Positions 17,569-25,613 of a stretch of DNA of 64,000 bases are shown piece after piece. Position 1 is the first letter of the stretch. Each line of letters opens with the position of its first letter. Position numbers and translations under genes: made by a program. The stretch is from Shewanella fidelis ATCC BAA-318. GTDB lineage: Bacteria; Pseudomonadota; Gammaproteobacteria; Enterobacterales; Shewanellaceae. The DNA lies in NCBI RefSeq assembly GCF_000518605.1, contig NZ_JADX01000024.1, positions 1-64,000 on the forward strand. Direction: 5' to 3'. The notes beneath the pieces were generated by a model. It ran no database searches, had not been told where the DNA came from, and worked only from the letters and a program-made list of their open reading frames with translations.

Positions 17569-19152
17569 ATGATTAACCACACAAGCAAACAAGCAGCACA
17601 AGATGCGATTGAGTGGGCGTTAACCCATGGCATGGCATTAAAAACCACGCCCTATTCTGCTGTGCATACTGCCTTTAGCCTAACTCCGACAGCGATATCA
17701 ACAGCGCGCTATAACAAGTTAACCGCATCTGTAGGCCTGCTAGGTAAACTCATTCACTTTGTATCAGAAGATCATGACTTTCTTAGCCAAGCGATTGCCC
17801 CCATCACCAAGGGCGATCCTTTTTTTAATGCACTATTAGAGATGCATCAGGCGATTCACCAAGCTCCAGAACGCGCTAAACGCTTGCCGTTATTAATTAT
17901 GCGCAGCGACTTTATGGATGATGCCGCATTAGGGCCAAAACTTATTGAATTTAACGGCATTGCCGCAGGTATGGGGCCATTTGGACAACGAATACATGAG
18001 CTACATAAATTTTTGCAACTGCAAGCGCCTGAAGCGTTTAATGAATGGTCAGCACTAGTTACTACAACAACCGCAACATCAGCATCTACACATTCCAAGC
18101 TGGTTGCTAACCATGCGCTAGCGAATTTGGCTCAAGGTATTGCCAAGGCAACATTTAAGATAAACGCCGAATTTGCAGCAATAGAGGCAACGACAACTGC
18201 GCAAAACCAGCACGATCGCGACTTAAAAACTAACCCAGTTAAAACCTCGGCTTTATTAACTCAACCCATTAATAACAAGCTAAGCAATAGCGCCACTTTT
18301 TTAATGATTGTGCAAGCCAATGAGGACAACGTATACGATCAGCACCTTTTAGAACAGGCATTACAAGCCAAAGGTATTCGTACAATTAGGCGCACCTTTA
18401 GAGAGTTACACGGCAAATTATCGACAGGCGCTAACGACAGACTGATTTTAGAAGGTGTTGGCAGTATCGACAGCGTTTACCTGCGCGCAGGATATCAATA
18501 TTGTGACTACCATGCTCACGATCTCATCAGCAAAGTGTGCTGCGAAAGCTTAATGCAAACCCGCATATTTATTGAGAAACACCGAGTTGCTATTAATGCC
18601 ACTGTTAGCCAACAACTGGCCACCAGCAAGCGCGTGCAAATGTTACTGTCATCAATGACAGCCGAGCAGTTAACAACTTTTGGTTTAACCATAGATGAAG
18701 CCTCAAGCGTTAAACAACTCCTCGGCGAAATGCGCCCCGTGACTACAGACAGCGCAGCTTTAATTAGCCAAACCAGCCCCGAGCAATGGGTACTAAAAAA
18801 CCAAGGCGAAGGTGGCGGCCACTGTATATTTGACGACGATATTTTGCCAAAACTGTTATCACTTAAACCAGACGAATACCAAGCTTGGTCGTTAATGCGC
18901 CGACTACAGCCAACGCCAAGACCCACGCCTGCACTGACAGTTCGTAAAGGCGAGCTGCAACAAGTCGAGGATCTTATCAGTGAAATCGGCATGTTCACCG
19001 TACATATTGACGGTAAACCAGCGATTAATGACGCCAATGGCGAGCAACAAGCTTACGCTGGATACTTGATCAGAAGTAAGTCGGCCCGAACCACCGAAGG
19101 CGGCGTTCATAGCGGTATGGGCGTGTTGGACTCGTTGGTGTTCAGTGATTGA
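17569..19152 (+). CDS. eukaryotic-type glutathione synthetase
   Basis: A 527-aa ATP-grasp enzyme joining gamma-glutamylcysteine and glycine. It matches the eukaryotic GSS family, not bacterial GshB: LLIMRSDFMDD and KLIEFNGIAAG (substrate pocket), YLRAGYQYCDY, glycine-rich loop VLKNQGEGGGHCIF (408-421), and the alanine-rich lid LIRSKSARTTEGGV followed by GMGVLDSLVF (500-525). Human GSS has 474 aa; the extra length is a poorly conserved insert around 165-235. AAGG sits 8 nt before the ATG. The 3' end of this gene recurs in degraded form at 22.9 kb, so this end is the border of an inserted or duplicated block. Confidence 0.88.
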   Translation: MINHTSKQAAQDAIEWALTHGMALKTTPYSAVHTAFSLTPTAISTARYNKLTASVGLLGKLIHFVSEDHDFLSQAIAPITKGDPFFNALLEMHQAIHQAPERAKRLPLLIMRSDFMDDAALGPKLIEFNGIAAGMGPFGQRIHELHKFLQLQAPEAFNEWSALVTTTTATSASTHSKLVANHALANLAQGIAKATFKINAEFAAIEATTTAQNQHDRDLKTNPVKTSALLTQPINNKLSNSATFLMIVQANEDNVYDQHLLEQALQAKGIRTIRRTFRELHGKLSTGANDRLILEGVGSIDSVYLRAGYQYCDYHAHDLISKVCCESLMQTRIFIEKHRVAINATVSQQLATSKRVQMLLSSMTAEQLTTFGLTIDEASSVKQLLGEMRPVTTDSAALISQTSPEQWVLKNQGEGGGHCIFDDDILPKLLSLKPDEYQAWSLMRRLQPTPRPTPALTVRKGELQQVEDLISEIGMFTVHIDGKPAINDANGEQQAYAGYLIRSKSARTTEGGVHSGMGVLDSLVFSD

Positions 19153-19171
19153 GTTGGATAGTTTAAATAAA

Positions 19172-19195
19172 AATAGCCAACAGAAGTTGGCTATT
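19172..19195 (+). terminator. hairpin after glutathione synthetase, lacking a T run
   Basis: AATAGCCAAC/GTTGGCTATT with a 4-nt loop, followed by CGGGAT instead of T residues. The same stem occurs at 22976-22999, where the T run is present; this copy may terminate weakly. Confidence 0.55.
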
Positions 19196-19230
19196 CGGGA
19201 TAGGAATCACTCTCAGATGCTTTGTTATGT

Positions 19231-21048
19231 TTATTTGTCCGCAAGGCCTATAATATGAAAATCTGCTCCTGAAGACCTAATTGCATTTTCGGCACTAACT
19301 AACAATACATCTAGCTGAGTTTTAATTTTGCTGCCTGTACTTTTTTGATAAACACTTTTTTGTGTGTGTGGTTGGACGACAATAACGCGAGTCTTAACAT
19401 GTTTGTTATCTTTTAAAGCCAATAACACATCAAAGAAATCTTCAGCTATTGCTTTGACTCCATTGCACCAACATCCCTTATGAGCCGCATTGTCATGTCT
19501 CGCTTTTAGATCTTCAACGAGAACTTTCCTTGCTGTATATCTAAGATTCTTAACAGCTTGATTTAGTACCACATCGTGAGCACCAACAGATATTCGTCGG
19601 GACGCCTCGCTAGACTTTGATGCTTTGACGTGAATTAAGGATATTAGATGAAGAGAACCATGCTGAACATAATGAATGAAGTCAGCTTTTTCACCAGCGC
19701 CATCATCACAATAAAGCCACCCTTTTGGTTTTTCTGTGGTGTTAAATTCATCTGATGTTAGCCAATTTCCACTCCAGCGTTTTTGAACCCAGCAAAATAA
19801 AGACTTTTCTTTGCCAATGTCCTTTAATGATGGTTTTTGGACATTTGCTCCAGGCTTTTCTTTTTTGATATCATATTTTTCAAAGTCAGCCCACAAGAAC
19901 TTGTCATATTCTACATCTTGATATCCAGTTCTGAAAACCATGCCATTCACTACTGCATGACCTGACTCGAACCAACATTTAATAAGTTCTGGATATAAAA
20001 AGACTCTTTTATATAAGTCAAAGTGTTTCTTACTTTTAACTATAGGAGTTTCACTTTTGACTTTAAAGGCAACTTTATAGTCATCCACTTCAACTTCGAC
20101 ACATATATTTCCCGCCTTTTTTCCTGCATGAAAAATATCGAGTGAAATATCGCTTTCCACAAAGCTACTAACTAGTTCAACATGAAAATTATATTGTAAT
20201 TTCATTAATAGATCTTTACGGACCTGCCCATTCTCTTCAGGTAGAAAATCATAATCTACAAGAGAAAAGTCATATGGTTTTCTTAAGTCATCGGGCTTAG
20301 ATATTGGATAAGACAATATCCCTATTGGACTCTCTGATTCAACACTATTGATAGACAGTCTGTCTAAAATCTCTAACACTCTATTCTCAAAGGTGCTCCA
20401 ATCTTTGCATGGTCCTCGCCATATTGACGATTTAAACGGGTTAATTCCGACAGAACTTTTTGATTTTGTTCCCCAAACTTGAGTACGTACAGCTGACATC
20501 ATGTACGATTGATCAATCAGTGGATCAAGTGTGTCAGCAACACTTTTTCCACCTAAAACTTTAGAGTCAGCTTTAAAGTTGTCCCTACCGTGAATTCCTG
20601 ACAACCACAACATTTTGATTTCATCTTCATTAATGAAGTTGCCATTCAGTTTACTTATTGGAATAGGGAACAAGTTAGACAATCGTTTTTTGCCAAAAAG
20701 TTCACGGATGGTATCTTTTTTACCTTTTTCTGAGAAATAGAAAGCTAAGTGCTCCCTAACATTAAAGCTAACGAAGACGTGGTGTTCTACGTCTTTAATG
20801 GGTAGATCTTTAGCCCAGCTAGGTTTCTTTGTGATTGTGTATGATGTGATTTTTACTGTTCCGAGTTTTCCAACTTCATCATTAATAGTTGCTCCTACCA
20901 CCATTTCATCGGAAGACTCTTCATTCAATAATTGAAGAATAACTTCATGAACCGAACATGATTCTTCTTTAGTCGATTTTGCGCCCAATAAAACAGATAA
21001 ATATGGTGCAACATTATGTTTTTCAACTGCGATAGTATTACTTTCCAC
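19231..21048 (-). CDS. uncharacterised 605-aa protein, possible PD-(D/E)XK-like C-terminal domain
   Basis: I do not recognise the family with certainty. The N-terminal 440 residues show no membrane segments or known motif. The C-terminal part (about 445-505) reads LYCDDGAGEKADFI, a beta strand LISLIHVKAS, then GAHDVVLNQAVKNLR. The order acidic cluster (D448, D449, E453, D456), then hydrophobic strand with lysine (K475), then a helix with Gln, resembles a PD-(D/E)XK nuclease core seen in restriction and defence proteins, though His replaces the usual Glu before the lysine. Start is GTG with AGGAGG just ahead. The gene is AT-richer than the housekeeping neighbours and lies between the two gss 3' ends, suggesting transfer. 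Confidence 0.7.
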   Translation of the reverse strand: MESNTIAVEKHNVAPYLSVLLGAKSTKEESCSVHEVILQLLNEESSDEMVVGATINDEVGKLGTVKITSYTITKKPSWAKDLPIKDVEHHVFVSFNVREHLAFYFSEKGKKDTIRELFGKKRLSNLFPIPISKLNGNFINEDEIKMLWLSGIHGRDNFKADSKVLGGKSVADTLDPLIDQSYMMSAVRTQVWGTKSKSSVGINPFKSSIWRGPCKDWSTFENRVLEILDRLSINSVESESPIGILSYPISKPDDLRKPYDFSLVDYDFLPEENGQVRKDLLMKLQYNFHVELVSSFVESDISLDIFHAGKKAGNICVEVEVDDYKVAFKVKSETPIVKSKKHFDLYKRVFLYPELIKCWFESGHAVVNGMVFRTGYQDVEYDKFLWADFEKYDIKKEKPGANVQKPSLKDIGKEKSLFCWVQKRWSGNWLTSDEFNTTEKPKGWLYCDDGAGEKADFIHYVQHGSLHLISLIHVKASKSSEASRRISVGAHDVVLNQAVKNLRYTARKVLVEDLKARHDNAAHKGCWCNGVKAIAEDFFDVLLALKDNKHVKTRVIVVQPHTQKSVYQKSTGSKIKTQLDVLLVSAENAIRSSGADFHIIGLADK

Positions 21049-21796
21049 CTAGCCTCCTTGTCACGACGGACTGCAACTCCATGTAATAGTGAAGAATCAC
21101 TCATCCAACCAACACATTCAACATAAAAACAACATAAAGTTAGGCTGAATTCCGAATCAAAACGGTCTTAGTAAGAACAGGTCGCCGATTCTTTAATCAA
21201 TCGAGACTAACAGTAAACCAGATTATTAACAATGGGTTATAGCATAGCCAGAACTGATTACCTGTTTCTTTGCCTGAGTGAGACAAAGAACCTCTGACAT
21301 TGCATAAAGTGCAATGTTCACGCAGGAAGAAAAGTCACGAGGCTCAGGCCTATAGAATAATTCCGGGCAGTTCTTGTATCTTACGTCCCGCATTAGCTTT
21401 TATAAGCGCAAAACTCTAATTCAGCTATCTACCACTTTTATCTGTGAAAATGATTTTGGGTATTGAGTAGTTAATAACCAAGCCCTTCAGCTAAGTGAGC
21501 AATTCAAGCCTCAAGTAAAAAATGGTCTAAGCCGAAGTAAAAATTATAACTGTTTCACTAAGCAAACAGAGGGGAATATCCCCCCTCCATCTTTAATATT
21601 TTCTAGTAACCTTTCTTGTTATTAAACAGCTAAGCACATCATGAATTCATTCGATTCAACAAACAAAGCCGTCTATTACGGGCTTAATAAAACTGTTAAT
21701 AACATTTCATTTCTATAAAACCAGTTGGAAGTGTAAAAAGGCTGAAACTTTTGACTTAACAGCTATCGGCTAAAAGGAAATGGCGAGGTGCAACAA
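21049..21796. other. 748-bp gene-free stretch with nested inverted repeats
   Basis: No gene is supportable here. At 21250-21374 three nested pairings occur: AGAACTG (21250-21256) with CAGTTCT (21368-21374), GCCTGAG (21272-21278) with CTCAGGC (21343-21349), and CATTGCA (21298-21304) with TGCAATG (21310-21316). The arrangement could fold as one branched RNA or mark an element end. A second, GC-rich hairpin with GAGGGG and CCCCTC arms lies near 21569-21587. Confidence 0.5.
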
Positions 21797-22888
21797 ATGG
21801 AGATAAAGCAGTGGATTGGTTTCTTTTTTAAGAGTGCTATTGTATTTATATTTTGCATAGCCAATGGTAAAAGCGCTGAATTCGGAGGACCATATCGCTG
21901 TAGCGATGGGGCTAATCATGCATATGTTCAAGTAACGCAGAGCGACATTTCCCTATCGAATTTACCACTTGTGGGGGGAGTCATCACAACAATAACCACA
22001 TCTCCCATAGAGATAACTTGTGATCAGCATAATTCAACTAGAGGCGGACGATTTAGGTATTATCTCGTTCCGAGTTATTACCCTACCGTTGCTCCTGGAG
22101 GAGACCCTACAGTATGTGTTATTCCGGAGTTTCCGGGAGTTGGCATGCGCTTATACCACCCTAATGGAAATGCATTACCTTGCGGAAGTCAGCCACCAAG
22201 TTCCGGTTCAGCAAATACCAACTTAATTTTTGCAGATTTAGTGAGGCAGCACCGAAACTATACAGTTGACTATGGAGATCAAGTACTAGCTGAACTAGTG
22301 CGTATAGGAGACATCACCCCTGGTACGTACACATTAAACAGAGTACAAAATTTAGCGCAATGGGGTACTTTTAATACTGGTAGAAGTATGTGGGTGAAAG
22401 GCGGAACATCTGGTTATATCCATCAGATTGATAGCGGAAGATTTATAACTGTGTCAGAAACGACCTGTAGTTTAATGCCACTTAATGAAACTTTTGATTT
22501 AGGCACATTAGAAAAGCAAGATAATGCAGCAATACAACCATTTAAAATTTTCCTTAATGATTGTTCAGCCAGAGAAGATGTCGAAGAATTTAAAACTAAA
22601 GCAACGTTAAGCTTTATTCCCAACAATGCTGAAGTAACGATGGATGGGCGCATCGGAAATTGTGACAGAGATGAGTGCGCTGAAAATGTTTTTATTAGAC
22701 TTAAAGATTGGCAAGGTAATCCTATAATAGCCGGAGAAGGTGTTGGTAGAGAATATGCGTTAAGCACTCAAGGTTTTGCTAATCCAATGATCCCATTTGA
22801 GTTTCAATTTGATGCTTTTATAGATACTGAAACAGCTACAGGAGGCATAATTGATGTCAGCATCACCATATTGCTAAAGGTTAAATAG
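21797..22888 (+). CDS. orphan fimbrial adhesin-like protein
   Basis: A 363-aa secreted protein with a signal peptide (WIGFFFKSAIVFIFCIANGKS, cut near AEF). The C-terminal third (about 225-363) looks like a type 1 fimbrial subunit pilin domain: FDLGTLEKQDNAAIQPFKIFL, a paired cysteine CSLM...NDCS, and an alternating hydrophobic final strand (GGIIDVSITILLKV). The N-terminal two thirds would be the receptor-binding lectin-like domain, as in tip adhesins. No chaperone or usher gene is adjacent, so it either uses an assembly system encoded elsewhere or is stranded cargo. GAGG lies 8 nt before ATG 21797; a GTG at 21788 is an alternative start. Confidence 0.7.
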   Translation: MEIKQWIGFFFKSAIVFIFCIANGKSAEFGGPYRCSDGANHAYVQVTQSDISLSNLPLVGGVITTITTSPIEITCDQHNSTRGGRFRYYLVPSYYPTVAPGGDPTVCVIPEFPGVGMRLYHPNGNALPCGSQPPSSGSANTNLIFADLVRQHRNYTVDYGDQVLAELVRIGDITPGTYTLNRVQNLAQWGTFNTGRSMWVKGGTSGYIHQIDSGRFITVSETTCSLMPLNETFDLGTLEKQDNAAIQPFKIFLNDCSAREDVEEFKTKATLSFIPNNAEVTMDGRIGNCDRDECAENVFIRLKDWQGNPIIAGEGVGREYALSTQGFANPMIPFEFQFDAFIDTETATGGIIDVSITILLKVK

Positions 22889-22895
22889 CCACTGG

Positions 22896-22949
22896 TGAAA
22901 GGCGTTTACAGCTGCATGGGCGTGTAGGATTCGCTGGTGTTTAGTGATT
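22896..22949 (+). pseudogene. degraded 3' end of the glutathione synthetase gene
   Basis: This stretch aligns with the last 57 bases of the intact gss gene (19096-19152): by eye about 44 of 55 aligned bases agree, with a 2-base gap. It has lost the reading frame and contains an early stop (GTGTAG where the intact gene has GTGTTG). The same hairpin stem follows both copies. It marks the right border of the 19.2-22.9 kb block. Confidence 0.75.
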
Positions 22950-22975
22950 AGCAGCTGGTTGAAGCTTTAAGAGAG

Positions 22976-22999
22976 AATAGCCAACAAAAGTTGGCTATT
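22976..22999 (+). terminator. terminator right of the gss 3' remnant
   Basis: AATAGCCAAC/GTTGGCTATT with an AAAA loop, followed by TTTTGTG. It has the same stem as the hairpin after intact gss but keeps the T run, so it is probably the original gss terminator. It now serves the fimbrial gene. Confidence 0.8.
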
Positions 23000-23148
23000 T
23001 TTGTGTTCTAACGCATTTTTGGACAGAAATGCGTTTGAGTATCAGATCTATCGCGAGTGACTTAGATGAGGCAAAGTATCTCAATTTATCTTATTCGCTT
23101 CGACCCCTTTATCCGGTTAGTGCCTTCATATACGATTGATTCTTCCTT

Positions 23149-25164
23149 TTATTGTTGAACAGGATGAATCAAGCCACGCGTTCTCCATCGATTACCATTG
23201 ACTAAAGACTCAAACAACACGTTATTGGTTAATGTCAAATCATCCGCGTGGTCAGTGACGATAATTTGGGGGCTGAAACCATTAGTCTCTTCTACCTCGT
23301 TACAATAGGTCGATAACTGACTAAACAAATTTTCTACAGCAACAATATCCTCATCAACAGCTCGTTCATTGGCAGCGCGCTGTTCGTTTTCCTTAGCCTT
23401 CTGAACTTCAAAAGACTCAGAGTTATCACGGTTAAAATTAGGGAAATACACCTGCGTTGGCTGATCCAAAAAAAGTACCGACGGGATAGCACATTTTTCA
23501 CCTAATCCAGCAAAATACTTATGCAATGCCAAAAATAACGTTACATGACAGTAAAGCCAGTTTGCACCACTACCCATTGAACGTAGGTAAATTCTTTCTT
23601 TTTCAGGCGTTAAATGATAAAGGTCGAATGTCTCAAATGAGAAATGGAGGTTAATTGGTTTATAGCTTTTCTCAAATTCAAAATGGCTACCTATCCTAGC
23701 CATATATTCGTTTACCTTATCCGACGCAGCTGTCAAACCTTTTTGGACATCGTACTCTTTGAGTGCATTAGTAATCTTATTGAGCTTCTTTTTTAACTCT
23801 TTGAGTTCTGTTTCAAGTTCAGCATCATCAGCCATATTTAAGGTATCAAGAAGTACAAACAACTTTGCTTTTTGCATAACAATGCTTTCGTATAAGCTTT
23901 TCCGTTCTGTTAACTGCTGATTTGCTTTCTCAATTTCAGTTATTTGATGATTGAACTCGGTTAACGACTTACTAACAGTTTCTGTATCACGCTGCACTTC
24001 GAGCAGAGATGATTCAAACTTTGCTTTCATTGGGCGAGCTTGAGCAAGATTACCTGATACTTTCGTAATGGCCTGCTGAAGTTTCTCTGCACTTTGACTC
24101 AAGTTGTCTTTTTCAGTATGGCAGAATGGGCATACCAAGGCCGAAATATGTACATGCTGAGGCGAGCTAAACTGTTTTACATTATCAACAAATCGTTCTT
24201 CTTCCTGGATATGTTTATTAATAGATGTTGCTTGACGCTGCAACTTTCGTAACTCAGCAGTTTTTTGATTGCGCGCCAATTTCAACTGCTCATATCGTTG
24301 CGTCAATGCATTGGAATTATGATCTATTTTCTCGGCAACTATAATATCCTCAAGCAGGCCTTTGGCGTCTTGAGGGTGCTGGAGTATCTTAGCTAATGAT
24401 AATGGCTCATCTTTAAATCCCATCAATGCGTAAAGCTGACTTAATACGGGAGCGACTTTTTGTTTATAGCTGTCTGATGTGCGTTTATTTGTTTCTCTTT
24501 GCCGTTCTAAACGTTTTACGTCTGTGCTTACCCGCTCTTTTTCTTGTGATAGGTGAAAGAACTTTTGATCTACAAGCCCTAAGAATATCTTTGTATGCTC
24601 AATTGCCTGATCGCGTTTTTGCTTTTCGTCGAATCGATAAAACAAAGCATGCTTATTGGCAACCAAGTTTTGATGTTGGAGCATGAACGAAGAAAAACTA
24701 CGCACCGATGGTGTAGGGGCTTTTTGATTAAATCTCCTGTTGGCTCTCGCTACCAAAGATTCATCGACATCATCAATATCTAAGAAAAAGTCCCTTAAAT
24801 GCTTCTTAAACTCGCTTAAAGGGCGAAAATAGCTGGTATTAAAGTATTCACGATCAATTTCTGCCGAATCGAATATCTCTACACGACGAAAAAATGCTTT
24901 TGTAGCAACATCAGGATCGCGCGCAATCACCATATCTTGTTCATTAACAGCAAGCGCAACATAGTAAATAGCAGCACTATTTGTAATCACACCTTTTGGA
25001 ATCGTGTTCTCATCGCTACCAAAGCAATAATCAAAAATTTCAATTAAGGCGCTTTTACCTGTTGATGATTTACCAGTAACAACATTGAGTCCCGCTTGAA
25101 AATTAACAGGATGTTTGAGCCCTTGCTTGTCTATCACACCAATTTCATGAATAAGGGTTTTCAT
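23149..25164 (-). CDS. ABC-3C system ATPase (DUF3732)
   Basis: A 671-aa SMC/Rad50-like ATPase without membrane segments. Walker A is GKSSTGKS (31-38); long coiled coils (about 200-330 and 355-480) flank a CPFC zinc-hook-like turn (345-348). The DUF3732 signature MGSGANW (530-536) is followed by a helix with ALHKYF, Walker B SVLFLDQPTQVYFP (562-575), and the His-switch TDHADD (637-642). This is the ATPase of ABC three-component systems, predicted conflict systems in which the ATPase licenses an effector. It is the third gene of the unit and overlaps the middle component by 4 bp (ATGA). Confidence 0.82.
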   Translation of the reverse strand: MKTLIHEIGVIDKQGLKHPVNFQAGLNVVTGKSSTGKSALIEIFDYCFGSDENTIPKGVITNSAAIYYVALAVNEQDMVIARDPDVATKAFFRRVEIFDSAEIDREYFNTSYFRPLSEFKKHLRDFFLDIDDVDESLVARANRRFNQKAPTPSVRSFSSFMLQHQNLVANKHALFYRFDEKQKRDQAIEHTKIFLGLVDQKFFHLSQEKERVSTDVKRLERQRETNKRTSDSYKQKVAPVLSQLYALMGFKDEPLSLAKILQHPQDAKGLLEDIIVAEKIDHNSNALTQRYEQLKLARNQKTAELRKLQRQATSINKHIQEEERFVDNVKQFSSPQHVHISALVCPFCHTEKDNLSQSAEKLQQAITKVSGNLAQARPMKAKFESSLLEVQRDTETVSKSLTEFNHQITEIEKANQQLTERKSLYESIVMQKAKLFVLLDTLNMADDAELETELKELKKKLNKITNALKEYDVQKGLTAASDKVNEYMARIGSHFEFEKSYKPINLHFSFETFDLYHLTPEKERIYLRSMGSGANWLYCHVTLFLALHKYFAGLGEKCAIPSVLFLDQPTQVYFPNFNRDNSESFEVQKAKENEQRAANERAVDEDIVAVENLFSQLSTYCNEVEETNGFSPQIIVTDHADDLTLTNNVLFESLVNGNRWRTRGLIHPVQQ

Positions 25165-25613
25165 CGTGGTTTCACTCCTAAAAACGCATAAATCTCGATC
25201 ACTGAGTGACCACTAAATAGCCTACCTAACTTTTCTGCACTTTTTTGAGTGGTATAGTTTGAGGCAACCTCGTCACATTTAGTTAGGGATAGCTGCAGCT
25301 GATTAACGGATAGCCAGTCGTTGACTAAACAATATTGAATGCACTGTTCTGTTAAGGCTTGAAAACCGTCAATGCGTTCTTGAAGGTCGTAAAGTTTTGT
25401 TCTGTCGTCAAAAACAGACCATATAGAGCTTCGCTTATTCGAGTTCAACAGCTTATGGCAATATATAGGGTGGCTACAAAGCGGAATCACCAACTGGGCG
25501 AGTAATAAATTGTTTTCAGATTCTTCTAAGCTAGTATAAAAAGAGGACAAGTAAGGCCCATAATGAAATGGGTTATACTTTAATTCGTATAGGGCATCGA
25601 TAATGCTACTCAT
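25161..25613 (-). CDS. ABC-3C system middle component
   Basis: A 150-aa, mostly helical protein. NPFHYGPYLSSFY at the start, LLLAQLVIPLCSHP and the RSSIWSVF...LQERIDGFQALTEQCIQYCL segment fit the family annotated as three-component ABC system middle component, which connects ATPase and effector. It overlaps both neighbours by 4 bp (ATGA junctions), so the three proteins are likely made together in fixed ratio. The assignment rests on context as well as on the residual pattern. Confidence 0.7.
   Translation of the reverse strand: MSSIIDALYELKYNPFHYGPYLSSFYTSLEESENNLLLAQLVIPLCSHPIYCHKLLNSNKRSSIWSVFDDRTKLYDLQERIDGFQALTEQCIQYCLVNDWLSVNQLQLSLTKCDEVASNYTTQKSAEKLGRLFSGHSVIEIYAFLGVKPR

Noticed and set aside
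21138..21146. GTTAGGC resembling an integron attC core site
   Set aside because: A matching RYYYAAC partner lies only about 35 bp away with no internal L-boxes, and no integrase or cassette array is seen.
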